Assembly (NCBI GenBank): GCA_003247135.1
Contig: QKAW01000036.1
Coordinates: forward strand, 1-64,000
DNA length: 64,000 nucleotides
From: Spirochaetales bacterium
Lineage (GTDB): Bacteria; Spirochaetota; Spirochaetia; DSM-2461
Reading direction: 5' to 3'
This document shows positions 15,896-25,168 of the stretch, in pieces; position 1 is the first letter of the stretch, and each line of letters opens with the position of its first letter. Position numbers and translations under genes: made by a program. The notes under the pieces were generated by a model, which was not told where the DNA came from, did not search any database, and worked only from the letters and a program-made list of their open reading frames with translations.

Positions 15896-17261
15896 AATAA
15901 TCTCACATTCAGAATTACAAAACCTTTTAAATGCTAAAAAAATTGGTGTTAATGAAAATATTTTAATTACAGATATTTGTCTGGATTCAAGAAATGTTAC
16001 TAATGAGTCTCTATTTGTTCCTCTCGTAGGAGAGAAGCAGAATGGAAATACATTTATTGAAAATGCCTTGATAAAAGGTTGTGCTACTTCTTTAGTAACC
16101 AGGGATTATTATATTAACCATATGGAAGAGGTAGTCCATCTATCGGAAAAATATAATGCTGTGCTATTTATAGTTGAAAATACACTAAAAGCATTGCATA
16201 ATATTGCCAAATTTTACAAGGAAAAATTTACAGATTTAACTGTCATTACAGTTACAGGAAGTTGTGGCAAAACTACAACAAAGGAAATTTTGGGGTCTAT
16301 ATTAAAAAGATATAAACCATCTTTAGTTACTGAGGGTAATCTAAATTCAGAAACTGGGCTGCCTTTAACTGTTTTTAAGTTAAATAGTGAACATAAAATA
16401 GCTCTATTTGAGATGGGTATGAGTAAACCAGGGGAGATAAAGGCTTTAGTTGATATAGTTAATCCGGATATTGGAATTATTACAAATATAGGGAGAGCTC
16501 ATATTGGCTTTTTTGACTCTATTGATGGTATAGCAAGTGAAAAAAAGGATTCATTTAGTAATTTTACAGCAAAAAATGTAAGTATTATTCCCGGGTGGGA
16601 CCGATATTCTGAATTTTTGACATCGGATGTACCAGGGAAGAGTGTTATTGTAAGTGATAGACCTGAATATTTAACAAATATTGTTGATTTAGGTTTTAAG
16701 GGATGGGAATTTTGCTATAATGGGCAGAATGTAAAATTTCCGTACCTAGGAAAATATAATTTTTTAAATGCTCAATTAGCAATCTCTTGTGCCAGGGAAT
16801 TAGGCATTCCTGATAGATTGATTGTTGATGGCTTGGAGAACCTACCAGTAATTTTTGGTAGAGGAGAGATTATTGATGGTAAAAACAGGGTTATTAGGGA
16901 TTGCTATAATGCAAACCCGGATTCAACTTTAAATTCTCTATTGCTTTTAGAAAAGACTGCATGGGATGGGGAAAAGGTTCCTGTCCTTGGAAGTATGCTG
17001 GAGTTAGGAGAGTGTTCAGAGGCAGAGCACCTTCGAATTGCTAATGAAGCAGCTAGCAGATTTTCTAAAGTTATATTTTATGGAAAAGAGTATAAAAGTG
17101 CATTTTCCTCTTTGAAAAACAGACCAGGCATCTATTTTTCTACGGAGGAGACTGAGATAAAAAATATTATATCCAGGGTTGTTAAACCTGATTCTCTTAT
17201 ACTTTTAAAAGGGTCAAGAGGTGTTCGGTTAGAGAAATTTACCGAAGATTTAATAAAATAA
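15882..17261 (+). CDS. murF: UDP-MurNAc-tripeptide-D-Ala-D-Ala ligase MurF
   Basis: A 459-residue Mur ligase that adds D-Ala-D-Ala to UDP-MurNAc-tripeptide, the last cytoplasmic step of the peptidoglycan precursor. I chose ATG 15882 because AGAGG lies 6 nt before it; TTG 15876 is possible. The N-terminal domain contains LDSRNVTNESLFVPLVGEK, the ATP loop is TVTGSCGKTTTKE (about 124-136), NIGRAHIGFFDS follows, and the C-terminal domain has RDCYNANPDSTLNSL and VPVLGSMLELGE, typical of MurF. murE, murD, murG and murC are not in this cluster and must lie elsewhere. Confidence 0.95.
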   Translation: MLKNEIISHSELQNLLNAKKIGVNENILITDICLDSRNVTNESLFVPLVGEKQNGNTFIENALIKGCATSLVTRDYYINHMEEVVHLSEKYNAVLFIVENTLKALHNIAKFYKEKFTDLTVITVTGSCGKTTTKEILGSILKRYKPSLVTEGNLNSETGLPLTVFKLNSEHKIALFEMGMSKPGEIKALVDIVNPDIGIITNIGRAHIGFFDSIDGIASEKKDSFSNFTAKNVSIIPGWDRYSEFLTSDVPGKSVIVSDRPEYLTNIVDLGFKGWEFCYNGQNVKFPYLGKYNFLNAQLAISCARELGIPDRLIVDGLENLPVIFGRGEIIDGKNRVIRDCYNANPDSTLNSLLLLEKTAWDGEKVPVLGSMLELGECSEAEHLRIANEAASRFSKVIFYGKEYKSAFSSLKNRPGIYFSTEETEIKNIISRVVKPDSLILLKGSRGVRLEKFTEDLIK

Positions 17262-17288
17262 TAATATAAGTGTTCATGGGAGGGGAAC

Positions 17289-18368
17289 TTGTTTAAAGCA
17301 ATATTTTATCCATTAAGAGATTATATATCATTCCTTAATATTTTTCAGTATATAAGTTTTCGATCTGCTTATGCAGCGGTTACAGCTATTATAATATCAT
17401 TTATTTTTGGGCCTAAAATTATAGCCTTTCTTACAAAGATAAAGATGGGTCAGGAAATTAGAGTTGATGGTCCTCAATCCCATTTAAAGAAATCAGGAAC
17501 ACCAACAATGGGTGGTTTTCTAATTATAATTTCTGTTATTAGTTCTGTATTTTTGTGGCAAGATATAAAGAGTTTTTATTCTTGGTTAGTTATCGGTGCA
17601 TTTTTAGCCTTTGGATTTTTGGGTTTTTTGGATGATTATCTTAAGATCTCCAGAAAGAGTTCTGAAGGTTTAAGAAGCCGATTTAAGTTAATAGGTCAGA
17701 TATTAATAGCTTCTACAGTAGCTATTCTTCTATATTTTCACGGAAGTGATGAATTTACAAAACTCTACATCCCTTTTGTTAAGAATCATATCCTTGATTT
17801 GGGCTTTTTTATGATCCCTGTAATTGTTTTTTATATTGTAGGGATTTCAAATGCTGTAAATTTAACTGATGGTCTTGATGGTTTAGCAACAGGTCTAGTT
17901 TTATTTGCAACAATTGCTCTTTCAATTATTACTTATCTTTCAGGTCGTCCGGATTTTGCGGAGTATCTTAATATTCCATTTGTTCAGGGTGGAGGTGAGT
18001 TAACTGTTTTTTGCTTGGCTCTTGTAGGTGCTTGTATTGGGTTTTTATGGTTTAACTGTTATCCTGCCCAGGTTTTTATGGGGGATACTGGCAGTCTTGC
18101 TCTGGGTGGAGTTTTGGGTGTTATTTCAATTATTTTAAAAAAAGAGATTCTTTTTCTGGTTATTGGTGGTGTTTTTGTTATGGAAACCCTATCTGTAATA
18201 ATTCAAGTATACTGGTTTAAAAAAACAGGTAAAAGAGTTTTTAAAATGGCTCCGATTCATCATCATTTTGAGTTAAAAGGTTGGGCTGAAAGTAAGGTAA
18301 TAAATAGATTTTGGATAATTGGGGGAATGTTGGCGATTTTAGGTCTTTCAATGTTAAAAACCCAATAA
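17289..18368 (+). CDS. mraY: Phospho-MurNAc-pentapeptide transferase MraY
   Basis: A 359-residue polytopic inner-membrane enzyme that makes lipid I from UDP-MurNAc-pentapeptide and undecaprenyl phosphate. About ten membrane segments are visible. The family signatures are present: KKSGTPTMGG (about 66-75), FLDDYLKI (about 113-120), AVNLTDGLDGLATG (about 189-202), MGDTGSLALGG (about 263-273) and the MAPIHHHFELKGW loop near 316-328. The start TTG 17289 is supported by a strong GGGAGGGG ribosome site. The next gene, ftsW, begins 6 nt after its stop. Confidence 0.96.
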   Translation: MFKAIFYPLRDYISFLNIFQYISFRSAYAAVTAIIISFIFGPKIIAFLTKIKMGQEIRVDGPQSHLKKSGTPTMGGFLIIISVISSVFLWQDIKSFYSWLVIGAFLAFGFLGFLDDYLKISRKSSEGLRSRFKLIGQILIASTVAILLYFHGSDEFTKLYIPFVKNHILDLGFFMIPVIVFYIVGISNAVNLTDGLDGLATGLVLFATIALSIITYLSGRPDFAEYLNIPFVQGGGELTVFCLALVGACIGFLWFNCYPAQVFMGDTGSLALGGVLGVISIILKKEILFLVIGGVFVMETLSVIIQVYWFKKTGKRVFKMAPIHHHFELKGWAESKVINRFWIIGGMLAILGLSMLKTQ

Positions 18369-18374
18369 AAAATT

Positions 18375-19529
18375 ATGATTAGTAGTTTAAAAAATCAATT
18401 TACATTTGAAAGTAACTCAGAAAAGCAGTATGTTGACCTTCAACTTATTATGATAGTGATAATACTTGCAGGGATAGGAGCAGTATCTCTATTTTCAGCT
18501 TCATGGTATTTTAGTATGAAGGTTGATAAGGGACCTTACTACTTTTTTTTCAGGCACCTGCAGTTTCTTGGGGTTGGCGTAGTTCTTGCTATTATTCTTA
18601 CCTTTGTTCGAATGGAGATTTTTGAGAAATTTGCTTCAATATTTTTACTTGTTTCTCTTATTTTAAATTTGCTGGTTTTTGTTCCTGCTTTAGGTAGAAC
18701 TATTTCAGGAGGGACCAGATGGTTTGAAATAGCTGGTGTCAAATTTCAACCCTCTGAATTGATTAAAATTACACTTGTCCTCTATCTTGCTAAAATGTTT
18801 GATAAAAAAAAGGGAATGATAAACGATTTTAAACGTACAATAATTCCTGCTTTAATTGTTGTTTTTATAGCATCATGGATTATAGTTGTACAAAATGACT
18901 TTTCGACCAGTTTTTTTGTTTTTGTATTATCAATAATACTATTGTTTTTATCCGGAATAAAAAAAAGATTTATTGGAGCCATAACTGGATTCTGTCTACT
19001 AATAGCGGGTTTTGTAATAATGCTTCAACCATACAGGATTAAAAGGATTATTTCATGGATAAATCCTTCAAAAGATCCTTTAGCTGGTGGATATCAGGTT
19101 CTTACTTCATTAAAAGCTCTGTATCAAGGGGGTTTTGCCGGAAAGGGAATTGGGGCAAGTGATATGAAGTTAGGTCCATTACCCCAGGCTCATTCAGATT
19201 TTGTCTTTACAGTAGTTGGAGAGGAAAGTGGCTTATTTGGTGTATTTTTTGTAATAGTTCTATTTATTGTTTTTTTTCTAAAAGGTCTTTCAATTGCAAA
19301 GAAGCAGGATTCAGATTTTAAAGCATTTATTGCTGGTGGATTCTCATGTACAATCTTTTTTCAGGCTATGTTGAACATGGGAGTTGTCTCGGGTTTATTG
19401 CCTCCTACAGGTATACCCTTACCATTCTTTTCTCAGGGTGGAACTTCTATTCTGGTTACTATGATTATGATTGGTTTCTTACTAAATTTATCAAGAACAA
19501 CAGTAAAAGATGAGGTTCTTGATGAATAG
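18375..19529 (+). CDS. ftsW: Septal peptidoglycan glycosyltransferase FtsW
   Basis: A 384-residue SEDS-family protein with about ten membrane segments. It polymerises lipid II at the septum together with a class B penicillin-binding protein. Signatures include GTRWFEIAGVKFQPSE with SELIKI following, YQVLTSLKALYQGG and IGASDMKLGPLPQAHSDFVF, plus the C-terminal PPTGIPLPFFSQGGTS. Position in the dcw cluster favours FtsW over RodA. There is no clear ribosome site before ATG 18375. The usual partner gene ftsI is not in the cluster. Confidence 0.92.
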   Translation: MISSLKNQFTFESNSEKQYVDLQLIMIVIILAGIGAVSLFSASWYFSMKVDKGPYYFFFRHLQFLGVGVVLAIILTFVRMEIFEKFASIFLLVSLILNLLVFVPALGRTISGGTRWFEIAGVKFQPSELIKITLVLYLAKMFDKKKGMINDFKRTIIPALIVVFIASWIIVVQNDFSTSFFVFVLSIILLFLSGIKKRFIGAITGFCLLIAGFVIMLQPYRIKRIISWINPSKDPLAGGYQVLTSLKALYQGGFAGKGIGASDMKLGPLPQAHSDFVFTVVGEESGLFGVFFVIVLFIVFFLKGLSIAKKQDSDFKAFIAGGFSCTIFFQAMLNMGVVSGLLPPTGIPLPFFSQGGTSILVTMIMIGFLLNLSRTTVKDEVLDE

Positions 19530-20265
19530 CTATATAATAAAGTGCATCTATTTTCTTTCTATCTTGTTAATAGTTATCTCACTGTTAGGTTTCCTGATTC
19601 TTCCTTTTTTTTCTATAAAAGAGATAAAGCTGGACTCTTCACTCTCTTTCACTTCAAGTATTGAGAAAATTGCAGGGCTTGATAAATACAGCTCTTTCTT
19701 ATTTGTAGATACAAAGGAAATTGAGGAGAGAATTCTTCATCAACCTTTAGTTAGAAATGTTTCGGTAGAGAAATCATTTCCGGATACTTTAAAAATAACA
19801 GTTTTGGGAAGAAAAGCTATAGCGATTGCTTATGTAGAGAAACAGGGGTTTTCTGTTCCACTATGTTTTGATGAGAACGGTGTTGTTTTTCAAATTGGAG
19901 ATGAAATTTCCGATGTTAATCTTCCTGTTCTTAGTGGTGATGTCGATTTTAATAAAGTTACAATGGGTGGAGAACTCCCAAGAGTGTTAGTCCCTTTATT
20001 AAAATCATTAAAAGAAGTTCGTGGAGAAATGCCAGGCTATTATACATCTATCAGTGAAGTTGTTGTTACAAAACGGGGTGACATGACATTTGATCTGGTT
20101 CTTAACTTTACATTTTCACCAATAAAAGCTTTGGTGAGAGATTTAATAACAGTTGATGAAATAAAAAATATAATTGTGGTAATTTCACTTCTTGAGAAAG
20201 AGGGAGTTTCTGTGGAATTGGTTGATTTCCGGGAAGATGAAATTGTTTACCGTGAAAAGGAGTAG
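19522..20265 (+). CDS. ftsQ: Cell division protein FtsQ/DivIB
   Basis: A 247-residue bitopic protein with one N-terminal membrane segment (about 5-27) followed by a POTRA domain: FFSIKEIKLDSSLSFTSS and FVDTKEIEERILHQPLVRNVSVEKSFPDTLKITV are the classic POTRA strands and helices. A beta domain follows with FDENGVVF and LPVLSG. It links early and late divisome proteins through FtsL and FtsB. I prefer ATG 19522 because GAGG lies 6 nt before it; ATG 19510 would add four residues. It overlaps the end of ftsW and ends 4 nt before ftsA. Confidence 0.88.
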   Translation: MNSYIIKCIYFLSILLIVISLLGFLILPFFSIKEIKLDSSLSFTSSIEKIAGLDKYSSFLFVDTKEIEERILHQPLVRNVSVEKSFPDTLKITVLGRKAIAIAYVEKQGFSVPLCFDENGVVFQIGDEISDVNLPVLSGDVDFNKVTMGGELPRVLVPLLKSLKEVRGEMPGYYTSISEVVVTKRGDMTFDLVLNFTFSPIKALVRDLITVDEIKNIIVVISLLEKEGVSVELVDFREDEIVYREKE

Positions 20266-20269
20266 TTTG

Positions 20270-21502
20270 GTGGATGATTTAGTTGTTAGTTTAGATATTG
20301 GATCAACTACTATAAGAGTTGTTATTGCAGAATATGATTCCTCAGGCAAGCTTCAGATTGTCGGATGGGGTAGTGCTCCTTCTAAAGGAGTTCGTGTAGG
20401 TGTAATTACTAACATGGAGGATGCTATATCCGCTGTTTCAGAAGCAGTAAATGCTGCTGAACAGATGGCCGGGAGAACAGTAACCCATATTTATACAGGT
20501 ATAGCAGGTGGAAGTATAGAGTGTTATAATTCCAGAGGTGTTGTTGCTGTTGAGAATAGTGGACGAGAGATAACTCAAAAAGATGTTGATAGGGTTTTAG
20601 AAGCAGCAAGAGCCATTGTTATTCCATTAGATAGGCAAATTTTGCATGTAATACCCCAGGAATATACAATTGATGGACAACGTGGAATTACTGATCCAAT
20701 TAATATGATTGGAGTAAGATTGGAAGCTGAAGTTCACATTATAACATGTTCCCTGACTTCTACAGATAATATAGTAAAATGTGTTAATCGTGGAAACTAT
20801 TTTGTTAATGAAATAGTTTTAGAGTCTTTAGCTGTTAGTGAATCTGTACTAACCAAGGATGAGAAAGAGTTAGGTGTGTTACTAATTGATATTGGTGGAG
20901 GCACAACCGATGTACTTCTGCATTATGGAGGTGCTCCATATTATACTAATGTCGTACCTATGGGTGGAGATATTTTTACCAGTGATATTTCAAAAGTTCT
21001 AAACACACCTTTAATATCAGCTGAGAATATAAAGGTTATTGAAGGGTGCTGTGTTGCTAGCTATATAGATCCTGAAACTGAAATTGTTATTCCCGGTATC
21101 GCAGGACGAAAGCATAAGCATATTACAAAAAGATATTTGGCTGAAATAATTGAAGCAAGAGCATGTGAGATGTTCAACCTAATAGCAAACGAATTAAAAC
21201 AGAAGGGGTATTCAAATAAGTTTCCTGGAGGTGTAGTTCTAACAGGTGGTTCTTCTCTAATGCTTGGTATTGCAGACCTAGCAACTGAAATACTTCATGT
21301 ACAAACTAGAATAGGCAGACCCCAGGGTGTTGCTGGACTAACTGAGGAATTAAGGCATCCTGGTTTTTCAACTGCCGTTGGTTTAGTCTCTTATACTGGA
21401 ATAAAAAATGGACACTTAAATAACAGAGGGAAAAAAGGAAAAGAGAAAGAGAAAAAAAGTGGAGAATCGCTTTTAAAAAGAGTTTTTAAACATTTCATTT
21501 AA
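20270..21502 (+). CDS. ftsA: Cell division protein FtsA
   Basis: A 410-residue actin-like ATPase that tethers FtsZ filaments to the membrane. I chose GTG 20270 because AAGGAG lies 7 nt before it and the protein then starts VDDLVVSLDIGSTTIRVVIAE, the usual N-terminal phosphate-1 loop; a longer frame from 20192 would run inside ftsQ. LLIDIGGGTTDVLL is the phosphate-2 loop and VVLTGGSSLMLGI the adenosine motif. The tail is rich in Lys and ends in an amphipathic helix (ESLLKRVFKHFI) that serves as the membrane anchor. Confidence 0.96.
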   Translation: MDDLVVSLDIGSTTIRVVIAEYDSSGKLQIVGWGSAPSKGVRVGVITNMEDAISAVSEAVNAAEQMAGRTVTHIYTGIAGGSIECYNSRGVVAVENSGREITQKDVDRVLEAARAIVIPLDRQILHVIPQEYTIDGQRGITDPINMIGVRLEAEVHIITCSLTSTDNIVKCVNRGNYFVNEIVLESLAVSESVLTKDEKELGVLLIDIGGGTTDVLLHYGGAPYYTNVVPMGGDIFTSDISKVLNTPLISAENIKVIEGCCVASYIDPETEIVIPGIAGRKHKHITKRYLAEIIEARACEMFNLIANELKQKGYSNKFPGGVVLTGGSSLMLGIADLATEILHVQTRIGRPQGVAGLTEELRHPGFSTAVGLVSYTGIKNGHLNNRGKKGKEKEKKSGESLLKRVFKHFI

Positions 21503-21518
21503 ATCTTGGGAGGAATAA

Positions 21519-22652
21519 ATGGATATTGAATATGTACATAATGAATCTATAAAGGCAAAAACTATAATAAAGGTTATAGGTGTTGGTGGTGGTGGAAGTA
21601 ATGCTGTTAACCGTATGATTTCTGAAGGTGTGCAAGGGGTTGATTTCATTGCTGTTAATACAGATCAACAAGCACTGAATTTATCTTTAGCACCAATAAA
21701 GCTTCCGATAGGAGCCAAACTTACTGGTGGCCTTGGGGCTGGAGGAAAGCCTGAAGTAGGACGAGCTGCGGCTGAAGAGGATAGAGAAAATATTGTAAAT
21801 ATGTTACGAGGCTCTAAAATGGTTTTTATCACAGCCGGTATGGGTGGTGGGACAGGAACTGGTGCAGCACCAGTTATTGCATCAATTGCAAAAGAGCTTG
21901 ATATATTAACTGTTGCAGTTGTTACAAAACCATTCACCTTTGAAAGAGAGAGAAAATTAGCCTATGCTGAAAATGGAATTAATAATTTAAAAAGCATTGT
22001 TGATACAGTTATTACAATTCCTAATGAAAATCTATTTAATGTCGTTGATAAAAACGCATCAATAAAAGACGCTTTTTTGTTAGCTGACGATGTATTAAGA
22101 ATGGGAGTTCAGGGAATTTCAGACTTAATTACAATACCTGGTATAATAAATATAGATTTTGCCGATGTAGAAAGTACTATGAAGGGTAAAGGTGATGCTC
22201 TTATGGGAATTGGTGAAGGGAGTGGAGATAACAGAGCCATTGATGCTGCAACAAACGCAATTAAAAATCCACTACTTGAAAATGAAGCTTCCATAAATGG
22301 AGCTACAGGTTTACTTATTAATATTAGATGTGATGATACTTTAACTATAACCGAGTTTAAAGAGATAAATGAAATAATTACTTCAGATGTTGATGACAGA
22401 GTTGAAGTGAAATCTGGAACAGTTATGGATCCTTCTATGGATGGAAAAATTGTTGTTACTGTAGTAGCTACAGGTTTTAATAAAAAATATTCTGTAAAAG
22501 ATGAAATTATTGAAATTACTCAGCACAAGAAAAATCCTGTTGCAAAAAAAGAGAGCAGTTCTAAAAAAAGTATTTTAACTCAGAATTTTGCAATAAGTCA
22601 GGATTTTGATATTCCAACAATTTTAAGAGACAGGCAAGGATTTCGTAACTAG
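21519..22652 (+). CDS. ftsZ: Cell division GTPase FtsZ
   Basis: A 377-residue tubulin homologue that forms the Z ring. The tubulin signature GGGTGTG is at 109-115, preceded by the [13 protein letters not shown] loop (about 21-33). The synergy-loop region reads [11 protein letters not shown]. The variable linker is short and Lys/Ser-rich, and the C-terminal peptide [12 protein letters not shown] is the expected FtsA-binding tail. A good ribosome site (GGGAGGA) precedes ATG 21519. All GTPase residues look intact. Confidence 0.98.
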   Translation: MDIEYVHNESIKAKTIIKVIGVGGGGSNAVNRMISEGVQGVDFIAVNTDQQALNLSLAPIKLPIGAKLTGGLGAGGKPEVGRAAAEEDRENIVNMLRGSKMVFITAGMGGGTGTGAAPVIASIAKELDILTVAVVTKPFTFERERKLAYAENGINNLKSIVDTVITIPNENLFNVVDKNASIKDAFLLADDVLRMGVQGISDLITIPGIINIDFADVESTMKGKGDALMGIGEGSGDNRAIDAATNAIKNPLLENEASINGATGLLINIRCDDTLTITEFKEINEIITSDVDDRVEVKSGTVMDPSMDGKIVVTVVATGFNKKYSVKDEIIEITQHKKNPVAKKESSSKKSILTQNFAISQDFDIPTILRDRQGFRN

Positions 22653-22654
22653 AT

Positions 22655-23524
22655 ATGGAGGATTTTAGAGCATATCTTACAGTTGAGATTCGTCTTCAAG
22701 AGAGTTCAATAAAGACTTATATGTATGAAATTAATGAACTCTATAATTACTGTAATGAGATGCTTTTTAAGCCAGAAGAACTAACAGTAGACCAGGTTAT
22801 TGATTTTTTAATTAAGAGAAGAGAGTCTCTATTAACAGCAAGAACCCTGGCAAAGTGCCATACAGCAATAAAATCATATTACAATTTTTTAGTAATAGAG
22901 GGGATCCGAAAGGATAATCCCTTAGATAAAATTGATACTCCCAGGTTTAAAAGGCACTTTCCTCAGGTTTTATCAGTGGAGGAGGTAGATCGTCTCCTCT
23001 CTGTAATAGATATTGCAACCCCTGCAGGTTTAAGGGATAGAGCACTTTATGAATTAATTTATTCCTGCGGCCTTCGTGTTAGCGAAGCTGTGGAACTTGA
23101 ACTTAACAATATTTTTATTTCTGAAGGTGTTGTAATTGTTCATGGAAAAGGTGAGAAGGAGAGACTTGTTCCTTTAGGTGATTTGGCTATTTACTGGTTA
23201 AAAGAGTATCTTGATAAATCAAGACCATTATTGGCTTCTGTATATCCTGGAAATAGTCTCTTCTTAAATAGCAGAGGTGAAAAATTAACCAGAAAAGGTA
23301 TGTGGAAAAATTTTAAGAAGCACTGTTCTTTTGCACATGTAGAAGGAAAGTTACATACATTAAGACACTCTTTTGCCACACATCTTCTGGTCGGTGGTGC
23401 AGATCTCCGTTCTGTACAGGAACTGTTAGGCCATAGTGATATTGGAACTACGCAAATATATACTCACTTAAGTAGTAACGAACTTGAAAAGGCATTTAAT
23501 AAATATCATCCGGAGGGAGAATGA
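22655..23524 (+). CDS. Tyrosine recombinase, XerC/XerD type (first copy)
   Basis: A 289-residue site-specific recombinase. The N-terminal SAM-like DNA-binding domain covers about 1-90; the catalytic domain has the complete set R141, K165, H234, R237, H260 and Y269 in the usual contexts (SCGLRVSE, GKGEKERLVP, HTLRHSFATHLL, LLGHSDIGTTQIYTH). It most likely resolves chromosome dimers at dif near the septum. Which of the two Xer proteins here is XerC and which XerD cannot be decided by eye. It starts 2 nt after ftsZ and overlaps the next gene by 4 nt (ATGA). Confidence 0.92.
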   Translation: MEDFRAYLTVEIRLQESSIKTYMYEINELYNYCNEMLFKPEELTVDQVIDFLIKRRESLLTARTLAKCHTAIKSYYNFLVIEGIRKDNPLDKIDTPRFKRHFPQVLSVEEVDRLLSVIDIATPAGLRDRALYELIYSCGLRVSEAVELELNNIFISEGVVIVHGKGEKERLVPLGDLAIYWLKEYLDKSRPLLASVYPGNSLFLNSRGEKLTRKGMWKNFKKHCSFAHVEGKLHTLRHSFATHLLVGGADLRSVQELLGHSDIGTTQIYTHLSSNELEKAFNKYHPEGE

Positions 23525-24231
23525 AAAAAACAGTAATTTTAATATTAATAATTTATATCCTTTCCGGATGTAGTGATAAAAAAACAAAAGATCTTGTAAG
23601 TCAGACATATGAAACTGAGGTTAATAAAGATTTTAATGAGGATAAACGGGTAAAAGAGTTAACGGCAGATATAAAGAAAATGGAAAAGGATCTTGAGGCT
23701 GTCTTAAATATTTATCAGAAGCTGGGAAATTACCATAGAGCTCTTGGAATAAAAATGATTCACTATAAAATGTTTTATAAAGCTTATGAACATTTTAATA
23801 AAGCTATAGAATTTTATCCAAATAGTGAAATGCTACACTATTATAAAGGTGTAGCTGCAGGTCAGTATGCCTTAAGCCAGGATGATATTAATAGAAGAAA
23901 TGAGTTTTTAGAAAAGGCAAAATATAGCTATGAGTACTCTATCGAGTTAAATCCAGGCTTTGTTAAAGGTTTATATGCTTTGTCAATTTTATATGTATAT
24001 GAATTTAACAGACCAGCTGACGCAAAACCTCTCTTAGATAAATTAATGGAAGTTTCTACTAGAGAGTTTGATGCAATGCTTTTAAGAGCTCTTCTCTATG
24101 AGGATGATGGTGAATTAAATGAAGCCCTCGAACTTTATAACAGGGTTCTAGAGCAGTCTAAAAATGATAAGAATATTGTAATTGCTGAGACTAACAGAGA
24201 TAAAATTATGTCTAGGATAGCAAATGAATAG
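23521..24231 (+). CDS. TPR-containing lipoprotein
   Basis: A 236-residue protein with a lipoprotein signal peptide: hydrophobic stretch VILILIIYIL, then LSGC with the lipidated Cys at residue 17. The mature part has a Lys-rich coiled segment (30-65) and then tetratricopeptide-like helical pairs: MFYKAYEHFNKAIEFYPNSE, AKYSYEYSIELNPGF and LNEALELYNRVLEQSK. Such proteins are scaffolds in the periplasm. Its place between two Xer genes and dprA in a division cluster suggests a role at the envelope during division, but this is inference. GGAGGGAG precedes ATG 23521. It overlaps dprA by 8 nt. Confidence 0.85.
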   Translation: MKKTVILILIIYILSGCSDKKTKDLVSQTYETEVNKDFNEDKRVKELTADIKKMEKDLEAVLNIYQKLGNYHRALGIKMIHYKMFYKAYEHFNKAIEFYPNSEMLHYYKGVAAGQYALSQDDINRRNEFLEKAKYSYEYSIELNPGFVKGLYALSILYVYEFNRPADAKPLLDKLMEVSTREFDAMLLRALLYEDDGELNEALELYNRVLEQSKNDKNIVIAETNRDKIMSRIANE

Positions 24232-25168
24232 AGTAATAATATCACTGTTAAAAGGAAGCCTTGAAAGTAAACTCTTACTAGAAAGTCAGGGACTAAATTT
24301 AAATCAATTAGAGTCTTTATGCAAAACCAGAAGTTTAAAAGAGGAGTTTGGTCTCGATCCCGGGTACAACTTTGTTAATAGATTAGAAATCTTTAAGTAT
24401 ATCGAAAATAAAGCTATAGAAATAATTACTGTAAAGGATGATGCTTATCCAGACAACTTAAGAAATATTTACGATCCTCCATACCTTCTTTACTTAAAAG
24501 GAGATAAAAAAGCTTTAAAAACTCAGCTTGTCTCTGTTGTAGGAACAAGAAAGGCAACTCTTCGAGGTTTACATGAATCCTTTAAGCTTGGATTGGAATT
24601 GGGTAGAGCAGATGTGGGAGTAGTCTCCGGATTGGCGATTGGAATTGATGCTGCTGCTCATTTAGGAAATATTCAAACCAATGGAAAATCTGTTGCTGTT
24701 TTAGGTTCTGGAATCGATACTGTTTATCCTAAAGAGAATAGGGCTTTGGCAGGAAGTATTATTGAAAATAGTGGACTAATTATAAGTGAATTTACACCAG
24801 GAGAGAATCCTAAAAAGTATAATTTTCCTAAAAGAAATAGAATTATTGCAGGAATTACTAGAGACCTGGTAATTATTCAAGCACCAAAAAAATCAGGCTC
24901 TTTAATAACCGGTGAGTATGGCCTACAAAATGGCAGTGAAATTTATGTTCATACAGTTGGAATAGGTGACTCAAAATTTTTAGGTAGTGATACCTATTAT
25001 AAAGATGGAGCTGTAAAAATAGACTCAGCATATAAAATTCTAAAAAAAATGAATAAGGATATGGAGATTAAAAATTTCAATCAAGAAGATTTTACCCAGG
25101 GAGAACTTACAAAACTGGAATTATCAGGGGCAATTGTTAAATACAAAGGAGGATATTTTATAAAATGA
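24224..25168 (+). CDS. dprA: DNA processing protein DprA
   Basis: A 314-residue cytoplasmic protein that loads RecA onto incoming single-stranded DNA during transformation. The Rossmann-like core shows SVVGTRKATLRG, VSGLAIGIDAAAHLGN, VAVLGSGIDTVYPKENRAL and PKKYNFPKRNRIIAGI, all diagnostic, then KKSGSLITGEYGLQNG. A short winged-helix-like C-terminal part ends with GELTKLELSGAIVKYKGGYFIK. The gene is conserved in spirochaetes even where natural competence is not shown. It overlaps its neighbours on both sides, 8 nt upstream and 4 nt downstream. Confidence 0.95.
   Translation: MNRVIISLLKGSLESKLLLESQGLNLNQLESLCKTRSLKEEFGLDPGYNFVNRLEIFKYIENKAIEIITVKDDAYPDNLRNIYDPPYLLYLKGDKKALKTQLVSVVGTRKATLRGLHESFKLGLELGRADVGVVSGLAIGIDAAAHLGNIQTNGKSVAVLGSGIDTVYPKENRALAGSIIENSGLIISEFTPGENPKKYNFPKRNRIIAGITRDLVIIQAPKKSGSLITGEYGLQNGSEIYVHTVGIGDSKFLGSDTYYKDGAVKIDSAYKILKKMNKDMEIKNFNQEDFTQGELTKLELSGAIVKYKGGYFIK

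Noticed and set aside
20192-20269. Longer N-terminus of FtsA beginning at 20192
   Set aside because: It overlaps the end of ftsQ; the ribosome site AAGGAG and the family N-terminus both point to GTG 20270.
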